A stretch of DNA of 64,000 nt, taken from the NCBI GenBank assembly GCA_003021785.1, contig PXQU01000001.1, forward strand, positions 124,001 to 188,000, given 5' to 3'. Shown here piece by piece: positions 25,493-35,041 of this stretch. Source of the DNA: Halobacteriales archaeon QH_7_65_31 (GTDB lineage: Archaea > Halobacteriota > Halobacteria > Halobacteriales > Haloarculaceae). Position 1 is the stretch's first letter. The number at the start of each line of letters is the position of its first letter. The position numbers and the translations under genes were made by a program. Below the pieces are notes generated by a model, which ran no database searches, was not told where the DNA came from, and saw nothing but the letters and a program-made list of their open reading frames with translations.

Positions 25493-27339
25493 TGGCCGGC
25501 GACTCCATCGCCGTCGTCGATCTGGACCGCTGTCAGCCCGACCGGTGTAACTACGAGTGTATGAACTACTGCCCGCCGAACCGGACGGGCAAGGAGTGTA
25601 TCGTCGAGCGCGGCGACCACTTCGACGAGGGGGAACCCCACGAGGGGGGCGACGACCAGATCCTCATCTCCGAGGAGATCTGTCTGGGCGAGAGCTGCGG
25701 GATCTGCGTCGAGAAGTGTCCGTTCGACGCCATCGAGATCATCAATCTCCCACAGGAGCTGGCGGAGAATCCGACCCACCGGTACGGCGAGAACGCCTTC
25801 GGGCTGTACGGGCTTCCCGCCCCCGAGCCGGGGAAGGTGACCGGTATTCTCGGGCCGAACGGGATCGGGAAGACGACCGCCGTCCGGATCCTCGCGAGCG
25901 AGATCGAGCCGAACCTCGGTCGACACACCGACCACCCCTCGTGGGAGGAGGTGATGGACGCCTACCGCGGGACCGAGCTGCAGTCGTATCTCGCACAGCT
26001 GCGCGACGGGGACGTGACCGTCGCCCGGAAGCCGCAGTACGTCGATAAGATTCCGAGCAGTTTCTCGGGAATCACGCGCGAGCTGATCGAGCGCGTTGAT
26101 GAGCGGGGCGTCGCCGACGAGCTCACCGAGCGACTCGGTATCCGACCGGTCCTCGATCAGCCGATCGACACGCTGTCGGGCGGAGAGCTACAGCGGGTCG
26201 CGCTCGCGGCCACGCTCGTTCGCGACGCCGACTTCTACTTCCTCGACGAGATCACGCCGTATCTCGATATCGGGCAGCGCGTCACCGCCGCGCGGCTCAT
26301 TCAGGAGCTCGCCGCCGACGGTGACCGCTCGATGCTCGTCGTCGAACACGATCTCGCCGTCCTCGATCTGCTCGCGGATTCGATCCACGTCGCGTACGGC
26401 GAGCCCTCGGCGTACGGTGTCATCACCGATCCGAAGAGCACGAAAGGCGGCATCAACGAGTATCTCTCCGGCTATCTCGACAACGAGAACATGCGAATCC
26501 GACAGGACGCGATCGAGTTCGAGCAGCACGCACCGCGTGTCGCCTCCCGGACCGATACGCTCGTCGAGTACCCCGCGCTCTCGAAATCTTACGGCGACGG
26601 CGAGTTCTCGCTGGAGGTCGACGCCGGCGAGATCCGCAACAACGAGGTACTCGGTATCGTTGGCCCGAACGGGATCGGGAAATCGACGTTCGCGAAGCTC
26701 CTCGCCGGACAGCTCGACGCCGACGAGGGGACGATCGGTGCGGATCTCGACATCTCGTACAAGCCGCAGTACGTCGATATCGACCGACCGATGCGCGTCG
26801 ATGCGTTCTTATCCTCGATCACCGACCAGTTCGGCTCCTCCTACTGGGAGACCGAGATCGCCCAGCCCCTCCAGCTCCAGCGGATCATGGAGCAGAATCT
26901 GACCGATCTCTCGGGCGGTGAACGGCAACGCGTCGCCATCGCGGCGTGTCTCTCGAAAGACGCCGACCTGTATCTCTTGGACGAGCCGTCGGCGCACCTC
27001 GACGTGGAACAGCGGGTGCTCGCGACCAGCGCCATCCGCCGTTACACGGAGAATCACGAGGCGACGGCAATGGTCATCGACCACGACATCTACATGATCG
27101 ACCTACTAGCCGACCGGCTCCAAGTGTTCGACGGTCAGCCGGCCGAACACGGCCACGCCGGCCAGCCGGTCGGTATGCGCGAGGGGATGAACGAGTTCCT
27201 CGCGAATCTGGACGTGACGTTCCGACGCGACCAGCGAACGGGTCGCCCGCGCATCAACAAACCCGGCTCACAGAAGGACCGCACACAGAAGAGCGCCGGC
27301 GAGTACTACTACGCGCCGGCAGGCGACGAGGAACTGTAG
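25492..27339 (+). CDS. ribosome recycling / translation initiation ATPase RLI (ABCE1)
   Basis: 615 aa. The N-terminal Fe-S domain carries eight cysteines in two clusters ('CQPDRCNYECMNYC', then 'CLGESCGICVEKCPFDAI'). Two ABC nucleotide-binding domains follow: Walker A 'GPNGIGKTTAVRILA' and 'GPNGIGKSTFAKLLA'; signatures LSGGELQR and LSGGERQR; Walker B 'YFLDEITPYLD' and 'YLLDEPSAHLD'. The length is normal for the family. ABCE1 splits ribosomes after termination and is essential in archaea and eukaryotes. It is the second gene of a coupled pair with the EMC6-like protein. Confidence 0.97.
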   Translation: MAGDSIAVVDLDRCQPDRCNYECMNYCPPNRTGKECIVERGDHFDEGEPHEGGDDQILISEEICLGESCGICVEKCPFDAIEIINLPQELAENPTHRYGENAFGLYGLPAPEPGKVTGILGPNGIGKTTAVRILASEIEPNLGRHTDHPSWEEVMDAYRGTELQSYLAQLRDGDVTVARKPQYVDKIPSSFSGITRELIERVDERGVADELTERLGIRPVLDQPIDTLSGGELQRVALAATLVRDADFYFLDEITPYLDIGQRVTAARLIQELAADGDRSMLVVEHDLAVLDLLADSIHVAYGEPSAYGVITDPKSTKGGINEYLSGYLDNENMRIRQDAIEFEQHAPRVASRTDTLVEYPALSKSYGDGEFSLEVDAGEIRNNEVLGIVGPNGIGKSTFAKLLAGQLDADEGTIGADLDISYKPQYVDIDRPMRVDAFLSSITDQFGSSYWETEIAQPLQLQRIMEQNLTDLSGGERQRVAIAACLSKDADLYLLDEPSAHLDVEQRVLATSAIRRYTENHEATAMVIDHDIYMIDLLADRLQVFDGQPAEHGHAGQPVGMREGMNEFLANLDVTFRRDQRTGRPRINKPGSQKDRTQKSAGEYYYAPAGDEEL

Positions 27340-27381
27340 TCGGACCCGAAGCTTCCTACCGATGGCTCTCCTCGATAGGGT

Positions 27382-28155
27382 ATGCGCTGTGATTATCACA
27401 CCCATACGACCTACTCGGACGGCTCGTTTCTCAGTTGGATGGTGAGCGCGGCCGAGCGGGCAAGACTCGATGCGATTGGTATCACTGACCACTGTACGAT
27501 CTCCGCACGCGAGGGGCCGCGCCGGCAGCGCGCGAACATGGGGTTCAATCTCGACGTGACGTACGAGCGACGGCGGTCGGCCATCGAGGCGATGCGCGAG
27601 CGTCGCGATATCGAGATTCACGACGGCGTCGAGATGGATTTCCATCCCGACGACAGCGGAGAGATCGCCGCGTTTCTCGACGAGGTCGGCTTCGATTACG
27701 CGATCGGAAGCGTTCACGAGCTGGACGGCACGAACGTCCACTCCGAGGACCACTTCGCCGAGCAGTCGGCGGCTGCTCGCCGGAGCCACGTCGCGACCTA
27801 CTTCGACCGGCTCGTCACGCTCGTCGAATCGGAGCTGTTCGACGTCGCCGCCCACATCGATCTCGTGGAACGCAACAGCGCGCTCCGGGGGTTGGCGACC
27901 GACGAGCAGTACCGACGGGTGGCGGAGGCGTTCGCCGACTCCCGGACCGTTCCGGAGCTGAACGCCGGACGCGTCCGCTCCGAGTACGGCGAGGTGCATC
28001 CGACGCCGCAGTTCACCGAGATACTGCTGGAGGAGGGTATCGAGTTCGTCCTCGGCACGGACTCGCACGAGCCGAAGGAGATCGAACCGCGCAAAGCGGA
28101 GCTGGAGACGTTCACCGCGACCCACGATGTCGAGACGACGACGCTGTCGCTGTAA
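27382..28155 (+). CDS. PHP-domain metal-dependent phosphoesterase (HisPPase-like)
   Basis: 257 aa. Metal ligands: 'YHTHTTYSDGS' (motif I), 'ITDHCTIS' (motif II), EMDFHPDD, 'SVHELDG' and 'GTDSHEPKEI'. The arrangement is that of PHP proteins close to histidinol-phosphatase. hisI lies about 10 kb away but the two are not in an operon, so a histidine role is possible rather than shown. The start is at the first Met of the track. Confidence 0.88.
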   Translation: MRCDYHTHTTYSDGSFLSWMVSAAERARLDAIGITDHCTISAREGPRRQRANMGFNLDVTYERRRSAIEAMRERRDIEIHDGVEMDFHPDDSGEIAAFLDEVGFDYAIGSVHELDGTNVHSEDHFAEQSAAARRSHVATYFDRLVTLVESELFDVAAHIDLVERNSALRGLATDEQYRRVAEAFADSRTVPELNAGRVRSEYGEVHPTPQFTEILLEEGIEFVLGTDSHEPKEIEPRKAELETFTATHDVETTTLSL

Positions 28156-28268
28156 CAGGGGCGAACAGGTGGTCCCGGCAGGCCGGTAGCAGCTGGACCA
28201 CGCGGTCACCTGAGACTGCTACCGCGATCGTCAGCGCACGCGGTCGGTGGCGCGGCATCGGGGATAAA

Positions 28269-28484
28269 CTACCACTCCTTGCAGTCGGCACAGACGAAGC
28301 CGCCGTCGTCGTGCCAGCGTCTGGTGACGGCGTCACCGCACGCCTCACAGGGCGCGCCGTCGGGCGAAAACCGCGTGGTCGCGGGTGGGTCGTCACTCGC
28401 GTCGGGTTCCGTCGACCCCGAGTCGGCGTCGTCACTCGCGTCCGACTCCGCGCCGTCGAACTCCGACAGCGAGCGGTCGCTCAC
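28269..28484 (-). CDS. small acidic protein with C-terminal zinc ribbon
   Basis: 71 aa. The N-terminal ~40 residues are Ser/Asp-rich; the C-terminus 'CEACGDAVTRRWHDDGGFVC' plus ADCKEW carries two CxxC knuckles (four cysteines) of a rubredoxin-like ribbon. Such small ribbons are frequent in haloarchaea and presumably bind protein or nucleic acid. Divergent from the 68-aa membrane protein. No further clue. Confidence 0.75.
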   Translation of the reverse strand: MSDRSLSEFDGAESDASDDADSGSTEPDASDDPPATTRFSPDGAPCEACGDAVTRRWHDDGGFVCADCKEW

Positions 28485-28560
28485 GGCTGAGGGTCAGTAC
28501 AGACACGTAAGAACGTGACGGACCCGCAACTGGCAAGTAGTCGCACGCTAACCGTTTCGT

Positions 28561-28767
28561 ATGGCAGGATTCGTGCAGAACACGATCGACGGCGTCATCA
28601 ACTACTTCGGTGGGGTCATCATGCAGAGTCCCGAGCAGGCGATTCTCGTCGCGCTCGGTGGGCTCATCGTCGGCGCGGCGTCGGCGGTGTTCGGCGTCGT
28701 CTCGTTCGGTGCAGTCGCCAGCCTCGTCGCGCGCGCGCTCCCGAGCGCCGGCCCGCCGGAGCAGTAG
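28561..28767 (+). CDS. small membrane protein, function unknown
   Basis: 68 aa. An amphipathic N-terminus ('FVQNTIDGVINYFGGVIM') precedes a long hydrophobic helix or pair of helices ('ILVALGGLIVGAASAVFGVVSFGAVASLV'). The last base of its stop codon abuts the stop of the oxidoreductase gene on the other strand. No family recognised. Confidence 0.6.
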   Translation: MAGFVQNTIDGVINYFGGVIMQSPEQAILVALGGLIVGAASAVFGVVSFGAVASLVARALPSAGPPEQ

Positions 28768-29742
28768 CTACGAGAGCGTCTCCCCCGCCAGCTCGATCGC
28801 CGTCTCAACGTCGGGACCGAGCGGCGATCCGACGACCAGACTGTCTGCGTGTTCTAACACGTTCGCCGCCCGCGTAGCGACCGCGTTGGGAGAGCCGGCC
28901 ATGCAGAACGCGTCGATCATCGGCTCGGTCACCCGCTCAAACGCCGCCTCGAACTCGCCGCTCGCGATGTCGTCACCGATGGCGGCGGCGGTGGCGGAGT
29001 CGATACCGTGACGGTCGAGCACCGGCGGTGCGGCCCCGGAGGCGATGAACGCGACCGGTGGCCGGGCGGCAGCCCGCGCGACATCCTCGTCCTCGGCGAC
29101 GGAGACTGAGGCGTACGCCGCCAGCTCGAACCCACCGCGCTCGGCCGGGCGGTCAGTCTTCCCCTCCTCGACGCGGTCGCGCGCCCACGCGAGATCGTCG
29201 GGATGCGAGCCGTTGAACAGCAGCCCGTCGGCGTGTTTGCCGGCCATCCGACACATATGCGGCCCCTCGCCGCCGACGTACACCGGCACGTCGGCTCCCT
29301 GTGGCGGCTCGAAGTTCAGCCCGGCATCGACGGCGGTGTGGACGCCGTCGCGCGTGACCCGTTCGCCGGCCCAGACGCGCTGTGCGTCCTTGAACGCCTG
29401 TAGCGTGGCCGAGAGCCCTCGGTCGCGCTCGACGCCGAGGTTCCGGAGCGTCGAGGGATCACCCGGCCCGAGTCCGAAGACCGCGCGCCCGTCGGAGGCC
29501 TCATCGAGCGTCGCGACCTTTCCGGCGAGCGCGAGCGGATGCGTGTCGTACGGGTTCGCGACGCCGGGCCCGAGACGAGCGCTATCGGTCCGTCGGGCGA
29601 TGCGATCGAGCGCGACGAACGGATCGCGGTTGTTGTAGTGCGACGAGCAGAAGATCGTGTCGAAGCCGGCGGTTTCGGCGTGCGCACCGAGCTCGCCGAG
29701 CCGAGAGACGGGGTGTTCGGGCGTGAGTTCGATACCGAGCAT
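28768..29742 (-). CDS. luciferase-like F420-dependent oxidoreductase (Mer-like)
   Basis: 324 aa. TIM-barrel LLM-family features: 'AETAGFDTIFCSSHYNNRDP', 'TDSARLGPGVANPYDTHPLA', 'ASDGRAVFGLGPGDPSTLRN' and 'VPVYVGGEGPHMCRMAGKHADG'. The length and form match haloarchaeal proteins annotated as 5,10-methylene-H4MPT reductase, which use reduced F420. Haloarchaea have no methanogenesis; members are thought to serve folate/C1 metabolism. A cofE gene 2.3 kb away supplies polyglutamylated F420, consistent with an F420 enzyme, but the substrate is not proven. Confidence 0.87.
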   Translation of the reverse strand: MLGIELTPEHPVSRLGELGAHAETAGFDTIFCSSHYNNRDPFVALDRIARRTDSARLGPGVANPYDTHPLALAGKVATLDEASDGRAVFGLGPGDPSTLRNLGVERDRGLSATLQAFKDAQRVWAGERVTRDGVHTAVDAGLNFEPPQGADVPVYVGGEGPHMCRMAGKHADGLLFNGSHPDDLAWARDRVEEGKTDRPAERGGFELAAYASVSVAEDEDVARAAARPPVAFIASGAAPPVLDRHGIDSATAAAIGDDIASGEFEAAFERVTEPMIDAFCMAGSPNAVATRAANVLEHADSLVVGSPLGPDVETAIELAGETLS

Positions 29743-29845
29743 ACCTCGTCTTCGGTGGCCACTGCCTTTGTGTCGTCGGCCGCTCGGTGTGTTGCCGGTG
29801 GCGGTAGCTACGACGCTGAAAAAAACGGAGAAGCCGGATGAACGC

Positions 29846-31813
29846 TCAGTCGTCGGCAGGCGCCGCGCCTCCGGTATCGTACTGCGACCGCGTGAGCGAC
29901 AGCTTCCCGCCGGCGGAGAGAATCTCGCGCTCGCGAGGCGAGGCGTCGAGCGTGGCGGTCAGCTCCCAGTCGTCGTTGACGCGGACGGTGAACGCCTCCT
30001 GCCCGGAATCGACGGCAGCAGCGACGTCATCGACGATCTCGATATCGTCGCCCTGCTCGATCTGCTCGTAGTCCGACTCGTCGATGGTGAGCGGAATCAG
30101 GCCGAAGTTGAACAGATTCGCCTTGTGGATGCGGGCGAACGACTGCGCGAGGACGCCCTCGATGCCGAGATACATCGGACAGAGGGCGGCGTGTTCGCGA
30201 GAGGAGCCCTGTCCGTAGTTCTCACCGGCGACGAGGAAGCCGCCGTCGGAGTTCAGCGCGCGCTCGGCGAACGTGTCGTCGACACGCGAGAGCGTGAACT
30301 CCGAGAGCTTCGGAATGTTCGACCGGTACATCAGGATGTCCTGCGTCGCCGGGATGATGTGGTCGGTCGTGATGTTGTCGTCCATCTTGAGCAGTGCGTC
30401 GCCGTCGAGCGTCGAGCCGAGCGGGTCCTTCAGCGGCACGTCACCGATGTTCGGCCCCTTGACGAGCTCGTCGTCGACGGCCTCGTCGGGCGCGATGAGG
30501 TCCGTCTTCGAGCCGTCGTACGCGTCGGGCATCTGGACGCCCGGCGCGTCGAGCCCGAGCTCGTCGGCCAGATCGCGCGGGTCCGTGAGTTCGCCTTTGA
30601 TAGCAGCGGCGGCCGCGACCTCCGGCGAGGAGAGGAACACCGAGTCGTCCTCGATCCCGGAGCGACCCTCGAAGTTGCGGTTGAACGTCCGGACGGAGAC
30701 CGAATCCGAGGCCGGCACGTGGCCGATTCCGATACACGCGCCACAGGTCGCCTCGGAGAAGTTCACGCCGGCGGCCATCATCTCCGCGGTCCAGCCCTCA
30801 CGGGCGAGGATCTCGGAGGCCTGCTTGGAGCCGGGCGCGACGATCATCTCCGTTTTCATGTCGATCTCCTGCCCCTGCAGCATCTTCGCGGCCGGGAGGA
30901 TGTCCTCGTAGCCGCCGTTCGTACAGGAGCCGACGATGACCTGCTCGACGTCCTGTCCTTCGACCTCGCGCACGGGGACGACGTTGTCAGGCATCGACGG
31001 CTGTGCGACGAGCGGCTCGATCTCGCTCAGATCGACGACGATCTCGTCGTCGTACTCCGCGTCCTCGTCGGGACCGACCTCCTCAAAGACGTCCTCACGG
31101 CCCTGTCGGGAGAGATACTCTCGCGTCTCCTCGTCCGTCGGGAAGATGGAGGAGGTCGCGCCGAGCTCCGTCCCCATGTTGGTGATCGTCGTCCGCTCCG
31201 GGACGTTGAGCGTCTCGACGCCGGGACCGGTGTACTCGAAGATCTTGCCGACGCCGCCTTTCACGCTCAGCCGGCGGAGCATCTCGAGGATGACGTCCTT
31301 CGCGCTGGACCACTCCGGCAGCTCGCCTTCGAGCCGCACGTTGACGATCTCCGGCATCTCGATGTAGTACGGGCCACCGCCCATGGCGACGGCCACGTCG
31401 AGTCCGCCCGACCCGATGGCGAGCTCGCCCAGTCCGCCCGGCGTCGGCGTATGCGAGTCCGAGCCGAGCATCGTCTTGCCCGGCGCGGCGAAGTTCTCCT
31501 TGTGGACGTTGTGGCAGATACCGTTGCCCGGCCGCGAGAAGTGCGCGCCGAACGTCCCCGCAGCGGAACGGAGGAAGCGATGGTCGTCCGTGTTCTTGAA
31601 GTCGAACTGGTAGGTCTGGTGGTCACAGTACTGGGCCGCGACCTCGGTCTGGACCTCGTCCAGCCCGAGTGCCTCGAACTGTAGCCAGACGAACGTCCCG
31701 GTCGTGTCCTGCGTGAGGACCTGATCGATCTCGATCCCGATCTCTTCTCCCGTCTCGAGCTCCCCCTCGACGAGGTGCTCCGAGAGGATTTTCTCTGTTA
31801 GCGTCTGTCCCAT
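29846..31813 (-). CDS. acn: aconitate hydratase
   Basis: 655 aa from MGQTLTEKILSEHL. Three cysteines for the [4Fe-4S] cluster lie in 'VGSCTNGGYEDILPA' and 'ATCGACIGIGH'; 'MLGSDSHTPTPGGLGELAIG' and 'GENYGQGSSREHAAL' (swivelling C-terminal domain) are family signatures. It isomerises citrate to isocitrate in the TCA cycle. The length matches the archaeal/bacterial ~650-aa class. An alternative in-frame start three residues upstream (MPVMGQ) is possible. A TATA box at 31841-31849 supports a short or absent leader. Confidence 0.96.
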   Translation of the reverse strand: MGQTLTEKILSEHLVEGELETGEEIGIEIDQVLTQDTTGTFVWLQFEALGLDEVQTEVAAQYCDHQTYQFDFKNTDDHRFLRSAAGTFGAHFSRPGNGICHNVHKENFAAPGKTMLGSDSHTPTPGGLGELAIGSGGLDVAVAMGGGPYYIEMPEIVNVRLEGELPEWSSAKDVILEMLRRLSVKGGVGKIFEYTGPGVETLNVPERTTITNMGTELGATSSIFPTDEETREYLSRQGREDVFEEVGPDEDAEYDDEIVVDLSEIEPLVAQPSMPDNVVPVREVEGQDVEQVIVGSCTNGGYEDILPAAKMLQGQEIDMKTEMIVAPGSKQASEILAREGWTAEMMAAGVNFSEATCGACIGIGHVPASDSVSVRTFNRNFEGRSGIEDDSVFLSSPEVAAAAAIKGELTDPRDLADELGLDAPGVQMPDAYDGSKTDLIAPDEAVDDELVKGPNIGDVPLKDPLGSTLDGDALLKMDDNITTDHIIPATQDILMYRSNIPKLSEFTLSRVDDTFAERALNSDGGFLVAGENYGQGSSREHAALCPMYLGIEGVLAQSFARIHKANLFNFGLIPLTIDESDYEQIEQGDDIEIVDDVAAAVDSGQEAFTVRVNDDWELTATLDASPREREILSAGGKLSLTRSQYDTGGAAPADD

Positions 31814-31840
31814 AACGGGCATATATGTCTCAGCAGGAAA

Positions 31841-31849
31841 CATAAATCC
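31841..31849 (-). promoter_or_regulatory. TATA box for the aconitase gene
   Basis: GGATTTATG on the minus strand, centred about 31 nt upstream of the chosen ATG, at the usual distance for haloarchaeal leaderless mRNAs. Confidence 0.5.
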
Positions 31850-32068
31850 GGCGTGTTTGCCCGATTTTGCGTGGAACAGCCCGTGAAACGGTCGGTGACG
31901 TGACGAAACACGCGACCGCCCGCGTGCCGCAAACGTCGCCCACGGGGTCGGAGAGAGACGTTCACGACAGCGGGTGCTAACGCGGCGCACGGAGATCCGT
32001 CCGCTCGATCAGCCCGCACCGACGGGGGGAACCGGGTCGCTTTTTCCACGCTGTCCCGACGGAGCGAT

Positions 32069-32815
32069 ATGAACCTCTCTGCGGTCGCCGGACTCCCGGA
32101 GATCGAGCGCGGTGACGATCTCGCCGCGCTCATCGACGCCCGAGTTGAGTTCGAGGACGGTGACGTGCTCTGTGTCGCCTCGACCGTCGTCTCGAAGGCG
32201 GAGGGTCGCGCGTTCGACTACGACGACTTCGACGCGGGCGAGCGGAGCCGTGCCATCGCCGACCGACTCGCGGAGATCACGGGCGACGAGAAAGACCCCC
32301 GGTTCGCACAGGCCGTCATCGAGGAGAGCGAGGAGCTTATTCTCGAAGCGCCCTTCATCCTCGCGGTCACGAGATTCGGCCACATCACCGTCAATGCGGG
32401 CATCGACCGCTCGAACGTGCCCGGCGGCGACCTCCTCCTGTTGCCGGAGGACCCCTCGGCGTCCGCCGAACGGCTCTCAGAGCGGCTCGGCGTGCCGGTG
32501 ATCGTCACCGACACGTCCGGGCGACCGTTCCGCTACGGGCAACGCGGCGTCGCCGTCGGCTGGGCCGGGATGCCGGCCTCCCGGGACTGGCGCGGCGAGC
32601 GCGACCGCGACGGCCGTGAACTCGGTGTCACGGTCCAGTCAGTCGTTGACGAGCTCGCGGGGGCGGCGAATCTCGTCGCCGGGGAGGGCGACGGCGGGAC
32701 GCCTGCCGTCATCGTGCGCGACTGGGCGTTCGGCGACCACGGCGGCTCGGACAACCTGTTTCGCGAGGAGGAGGACGATATCGTCCGGGCCGCGCTGCGC
32801 GACTGGGAGTACTGA
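32069..32815 (+). CDS. cofE: coenzyme F420-0:L-glutamate ligase CofE
   Basis: 248 aa. It adds gamma-linked glutamates to F420-0 using GTP. Family motifs: 'DVLCVASTVVSKAEGR' near the N-terminus, 'RFGHITVNAGIDRSNVPGGD' centrally, and 'VPVIVTDTSGRPFRYGQRGV'. The length is typical of archaeal CofE. A GGAG stretch lies just before the ATG. Isolated from other cof genes here; the LLM oxidoreductase nearby would use the cofactor. Confidence 0.94.
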   Translation: MNLSAVAGLPEIERGDDLAALIDARVEFEDGDVLCVASTVVSKAEGRAFDYDDFDAGERSRAIADRLAEITGDEKDPRFAQAVIEESEELILEAPFILAVTRFGHITVNAGIDRSNVPGGDLLLLPEDPSASAERLSERLGVPVIVTDTSGRPFRYGQRGVAVGWAGMPASRDWRGERDRDGRELGVTVQSVVDELAGAANLVAGEGDGGTPAVIVRDWAFGDHGGSDNLFREEEDDIVRAALRDWEY

Positions 32816-32835
32816 CGCCCGACGGCGCAGGTGGA

Positions 32836-33624
32836 TTACTCGATGATGCCGTAGCCGCGCCGGAACAGCAGGATATCGACACCGACGACGACGGCTGTCA
32901 GCCCGGCGAGCACGGCCAGCGAGAGGTTCGCGTTCACGTCGGCGTAGCCGAGGAAGCCGTATCTGACGCCGTTCACCATGTACACCATCGGATTCAGCAG
33001 GGAGACGGTCGCCCAGAAGTCGGGAAGCGTCTCCAGCGAGTAGAAGACGCCGCCGAAGAAGGTGAGCGGTCGGAGGATGAACTGGTTGAGCACGGTCAGA
33101 TAATCGAAATCCTCCGCCCACAGACCGCCGACGATGCCGAAGGCGGCAAACAGCGTCGTGATAGTCAGCATGAACGCGACGAGATAGAGCGGTCTGCGAA
33201 TCGGAACGCTCCCGCCGTCGATGGTGAACGGGACGAACAGCAGCCCGACGCCGACGATGATACCGCCGACCACGAGCCCGCGGAGCGCGGAGGCGACGAC
33301 GTACGCGAGCACCTGACTCGAATACGGGAGCGGCGAGGTGAGCACCTCGTGAATGTACTCGTTCCAGCGGCCGTGAAAGATCGAGAAGGAGGCGTTCTCG
33401 AAGGCGTTTGACACCGCGCCGAGCACGACGAGTCCGGGGAGGATGAAGAGGATGTAATCGTACCCCTGAATTGCGGCGATTCTGTCCCCGAGGATGACGC
33501 CGAAGACGGCGAAGTAGAGCACGTTCGTGATCGCGGGCGGAACGAACGTGTTGCGTGGCCGGCGCACGAAGCGAAGAATTTCGCGCGTGAGCAGCGACCG
33601 GAACCCCGTTCCGAACGCGCTCAT
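32836..33624 (-). CDS. ABC-2 type exporter permease
   Basis: 262-aa integral membrane protein with about six hydrophobic segments, e.g. 'YILFILPGLVVLGAVSNAF', 'LVVGGIIVGVGLLFVPF', 'LVAFMLTITTLFAAFGIVGG' and 'VLAGLTAVVVGVDILLF'. 'FGGVFYSLETLPDFW' and 'NPMVYMVNGVRYGFLG' are typical of the ABC-2 (DrrB/NodJ-like) permeases. Its start overlaps the stop of the ATPase gene (ATGA), so the two form a transporter operon. Substrate unknown. Confidence 0.93.
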   Translation of the reverse strand: MSAFGTGFRSLLTREILRFVRRPRNTFVPPAITNVLYFAVFGVILGDRIAAIQGYDYILFILPGLVVLGAVSNAFENASFSIFHGRWNEYIHEVLTSPLPYSSQVLAYVVASALRGLVVGGIIVGVGLLFVPFTIDGGSVPIRRPLYLVAFMLTITTLFAAFGIVGGLWAEDFDYLTVLNQFILRPLTFFGGVFYSLETLPDFWATVSLLNPMVYMVNGVRYGFLGYADVNANLSLAVLAGLTAVVVGVDILLFRRGYGIIE

Positions 33625-34562
33625 CCGGTCACCTCCCCGCTCGCGTCGGTGTCGGTGCGCGTCATCCCGACGAACACCTCTTCGAGCGAGGCGCGCCGCA
33701 GCTCCAGATTCACTACCTCGTGCCCGGAGCGGTCGAGCGTGCGAATCACGGCCGCCGCCCGCGAGCCGGCGTCGTCGACCGTCACCGACAGCTCAGTTCC
33801 GTCGAGCGTCGCCCTGCCGACGCCGTCGAGATCGAACGTCGGCGGGCGAGCCGGCGCGTCAGCGAGCGTGACGAGGAGGGTGTCCTCACCGCGGCCGCGG
33901 AGGTCGTCGGGCGAGGCGACCTCAATCTTCCGCCCGGTATCCATGATCGCGACCGTGTCACAGAGCTGTTCGGCCTCCTCGATGTAGTGGGTGGTGAGGA
34001 GCACGGTCGTCCCGTCGTCGTTGAGCCGCTGGACCAGCTCCCACAGCTCGCGTCGCAGCTCCACGTCGACGCCGGCGGTCGGCTCGTCGAGGATGAGGAG
34101 ATCGGGATCGGTGACGAGCGCACGCGCCAGCAGAAACCGGCGTTTCATCCCGCCCGAGAGCCAGTCGAAGCGGGTGTCGCGTTTGTCGTAGATGCCGACC
34201 GTCTTGAGCGCCTCGGCGGCGCGACGCTCGGCCTCCTCCGATTCGATGCCGTGGTAGCCGGCCTTGTGTTCGAGCACCTCGTGGATCGGAAAGAAGCGGT
34301 CGACGTTGAACTCCTGTGGCGCGAGACCGATCCGGTCGCGCGCCTGCTGGTAGTCGTCCTCGACGTCGTGGCCGAACACCTCGGCGGAGCCGGTCGTCGA
34401 GCGAGCCAGCCCGACGAGGATGTTGATGAACGTCGTCTTGCCGGCTCCGTTCGGCCCGAGCAGGCCGAAGAACTCCCCCTCGTCGATTTCGAGCGAGAGA
34501 CCGTCGAGTGCCCGTACGTCGCCGTACTCCTTGACGAGATCGTCGGCGCGTATCGCGGTCAT
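33621..34562 (-). CDS. ABC transporter ATP-binding protein (DrrA-like)
   Basis: 313 aa. Walker A GLLGPNGAGKTTFINIL (about 35), Q-loop 'GLAPQEFNVD', signature WLSGGMKRRFLLA, Walker B DLLILDEPTAGVD, H-loop 'VLLTTHYIEEAEQL'. The C-terminal ~90 residues form the DrrA-type regulatory extension. It powers the ABC-2 permease encoded immediately downstream. Drug, lipid or polysaccharide export are all possible for this class. Confidence 0.94.
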   Translation of the reverse strand: MTAIRADDLVKEYGDVRALDGLSLEIDEGEFFGLLGPNGAGKTTFINILVGLARSTTGSAEVFGHDVEDDYQQARDRIGLAPQEFNVDRFFPIHEVLEHKAGYHGIESEEAERRAAEALKTVGIYDKRDTRFDWLSGGMKRRFLLARALVTDPDLLILDEPTAGVDVELRRELWELVQRLNDDGTTVLLTTHYIEEAEQLCDTVAIMDTGRKIEVASPDDLRGRGEDTLLVTLADAPARPPTFDLDGVGRATLDGTELSVTVDDAGSRAAAVIRTLDRSGHEVVNLELRRASLEEVFVGMTRTDTDASGEVTG

Positions 34563-34606
34563 ACCGGAACCAGCGGCGGCGGCCGGGTAAACGACGCGTT
34601 TCGTCG

Positions 34607-34954
34607 CTACTCCAGTCGCGAGCGGGCGACGGAGATGCCGCCCGGCGTGATGATGAGCTGGTCGTCGTCCTTCTGGATGATGTCACCGCCCACCTCGTCG
34701 GCGACCTGTTTCAGCTCGTCGGAGATATGCTCCATCGTGCGATCGGTCGTCGTGTGACGGGTGATATCGGCGACGACGATGTCCCCGTCGTAGATGGCGT
34801 CCTTGATCGGGACGACGTCCCCCTGTTCACCGATCGTGGCGATATGCACCTGCGTCCCCGAGTTCGAGGGGGAAGCGTCGAAGTCGTCGATACCGAGCGC
34901 GACGTAGTCGTCGGTGCTCCGGTCGCCACCCAACAGCCTGCTCATCAGTCCCAT
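34607..34954 (-). CDS. sepF: archaeal cell division protein SepF
   Basis: 115 aa from MGLMSRLLGGDRSTDDYVAL. The N-terminal amphipathic membrane-targeting sequence (GLMSRLLGG) is followed by an acidic linker and the compact SepF core ('DAIYDGDIVVADITRHTTTDRTMEHISDEL...IITPGGISVARS'). SepF anchors FtsZ at mid-cell in haloarchaea. The long track ORF is antisense to the next gene; only this portion is real. Divergent from the DUF1028 gene. Confidence 0.93.
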   Translation of the reverse strand: MGLMSRLLGGDRSTDDYVALGIDDFDASPSNSGTQVHIATIGEQGDVVPIKDAIYDGDIVVADITRHTTTDRTMEHISDELKQVADEVGGDIIQKDDDQLIITPGGISVARSRLE

Positions 34955-35041
34955 ACTGGCGAAACGCGGCGTCGCAGGGCAAAACTCTTGCGTCAGACGT
35001 TCCATCACAAACGTTTCATCGCGAGCGGCAGATCTCCGCGT

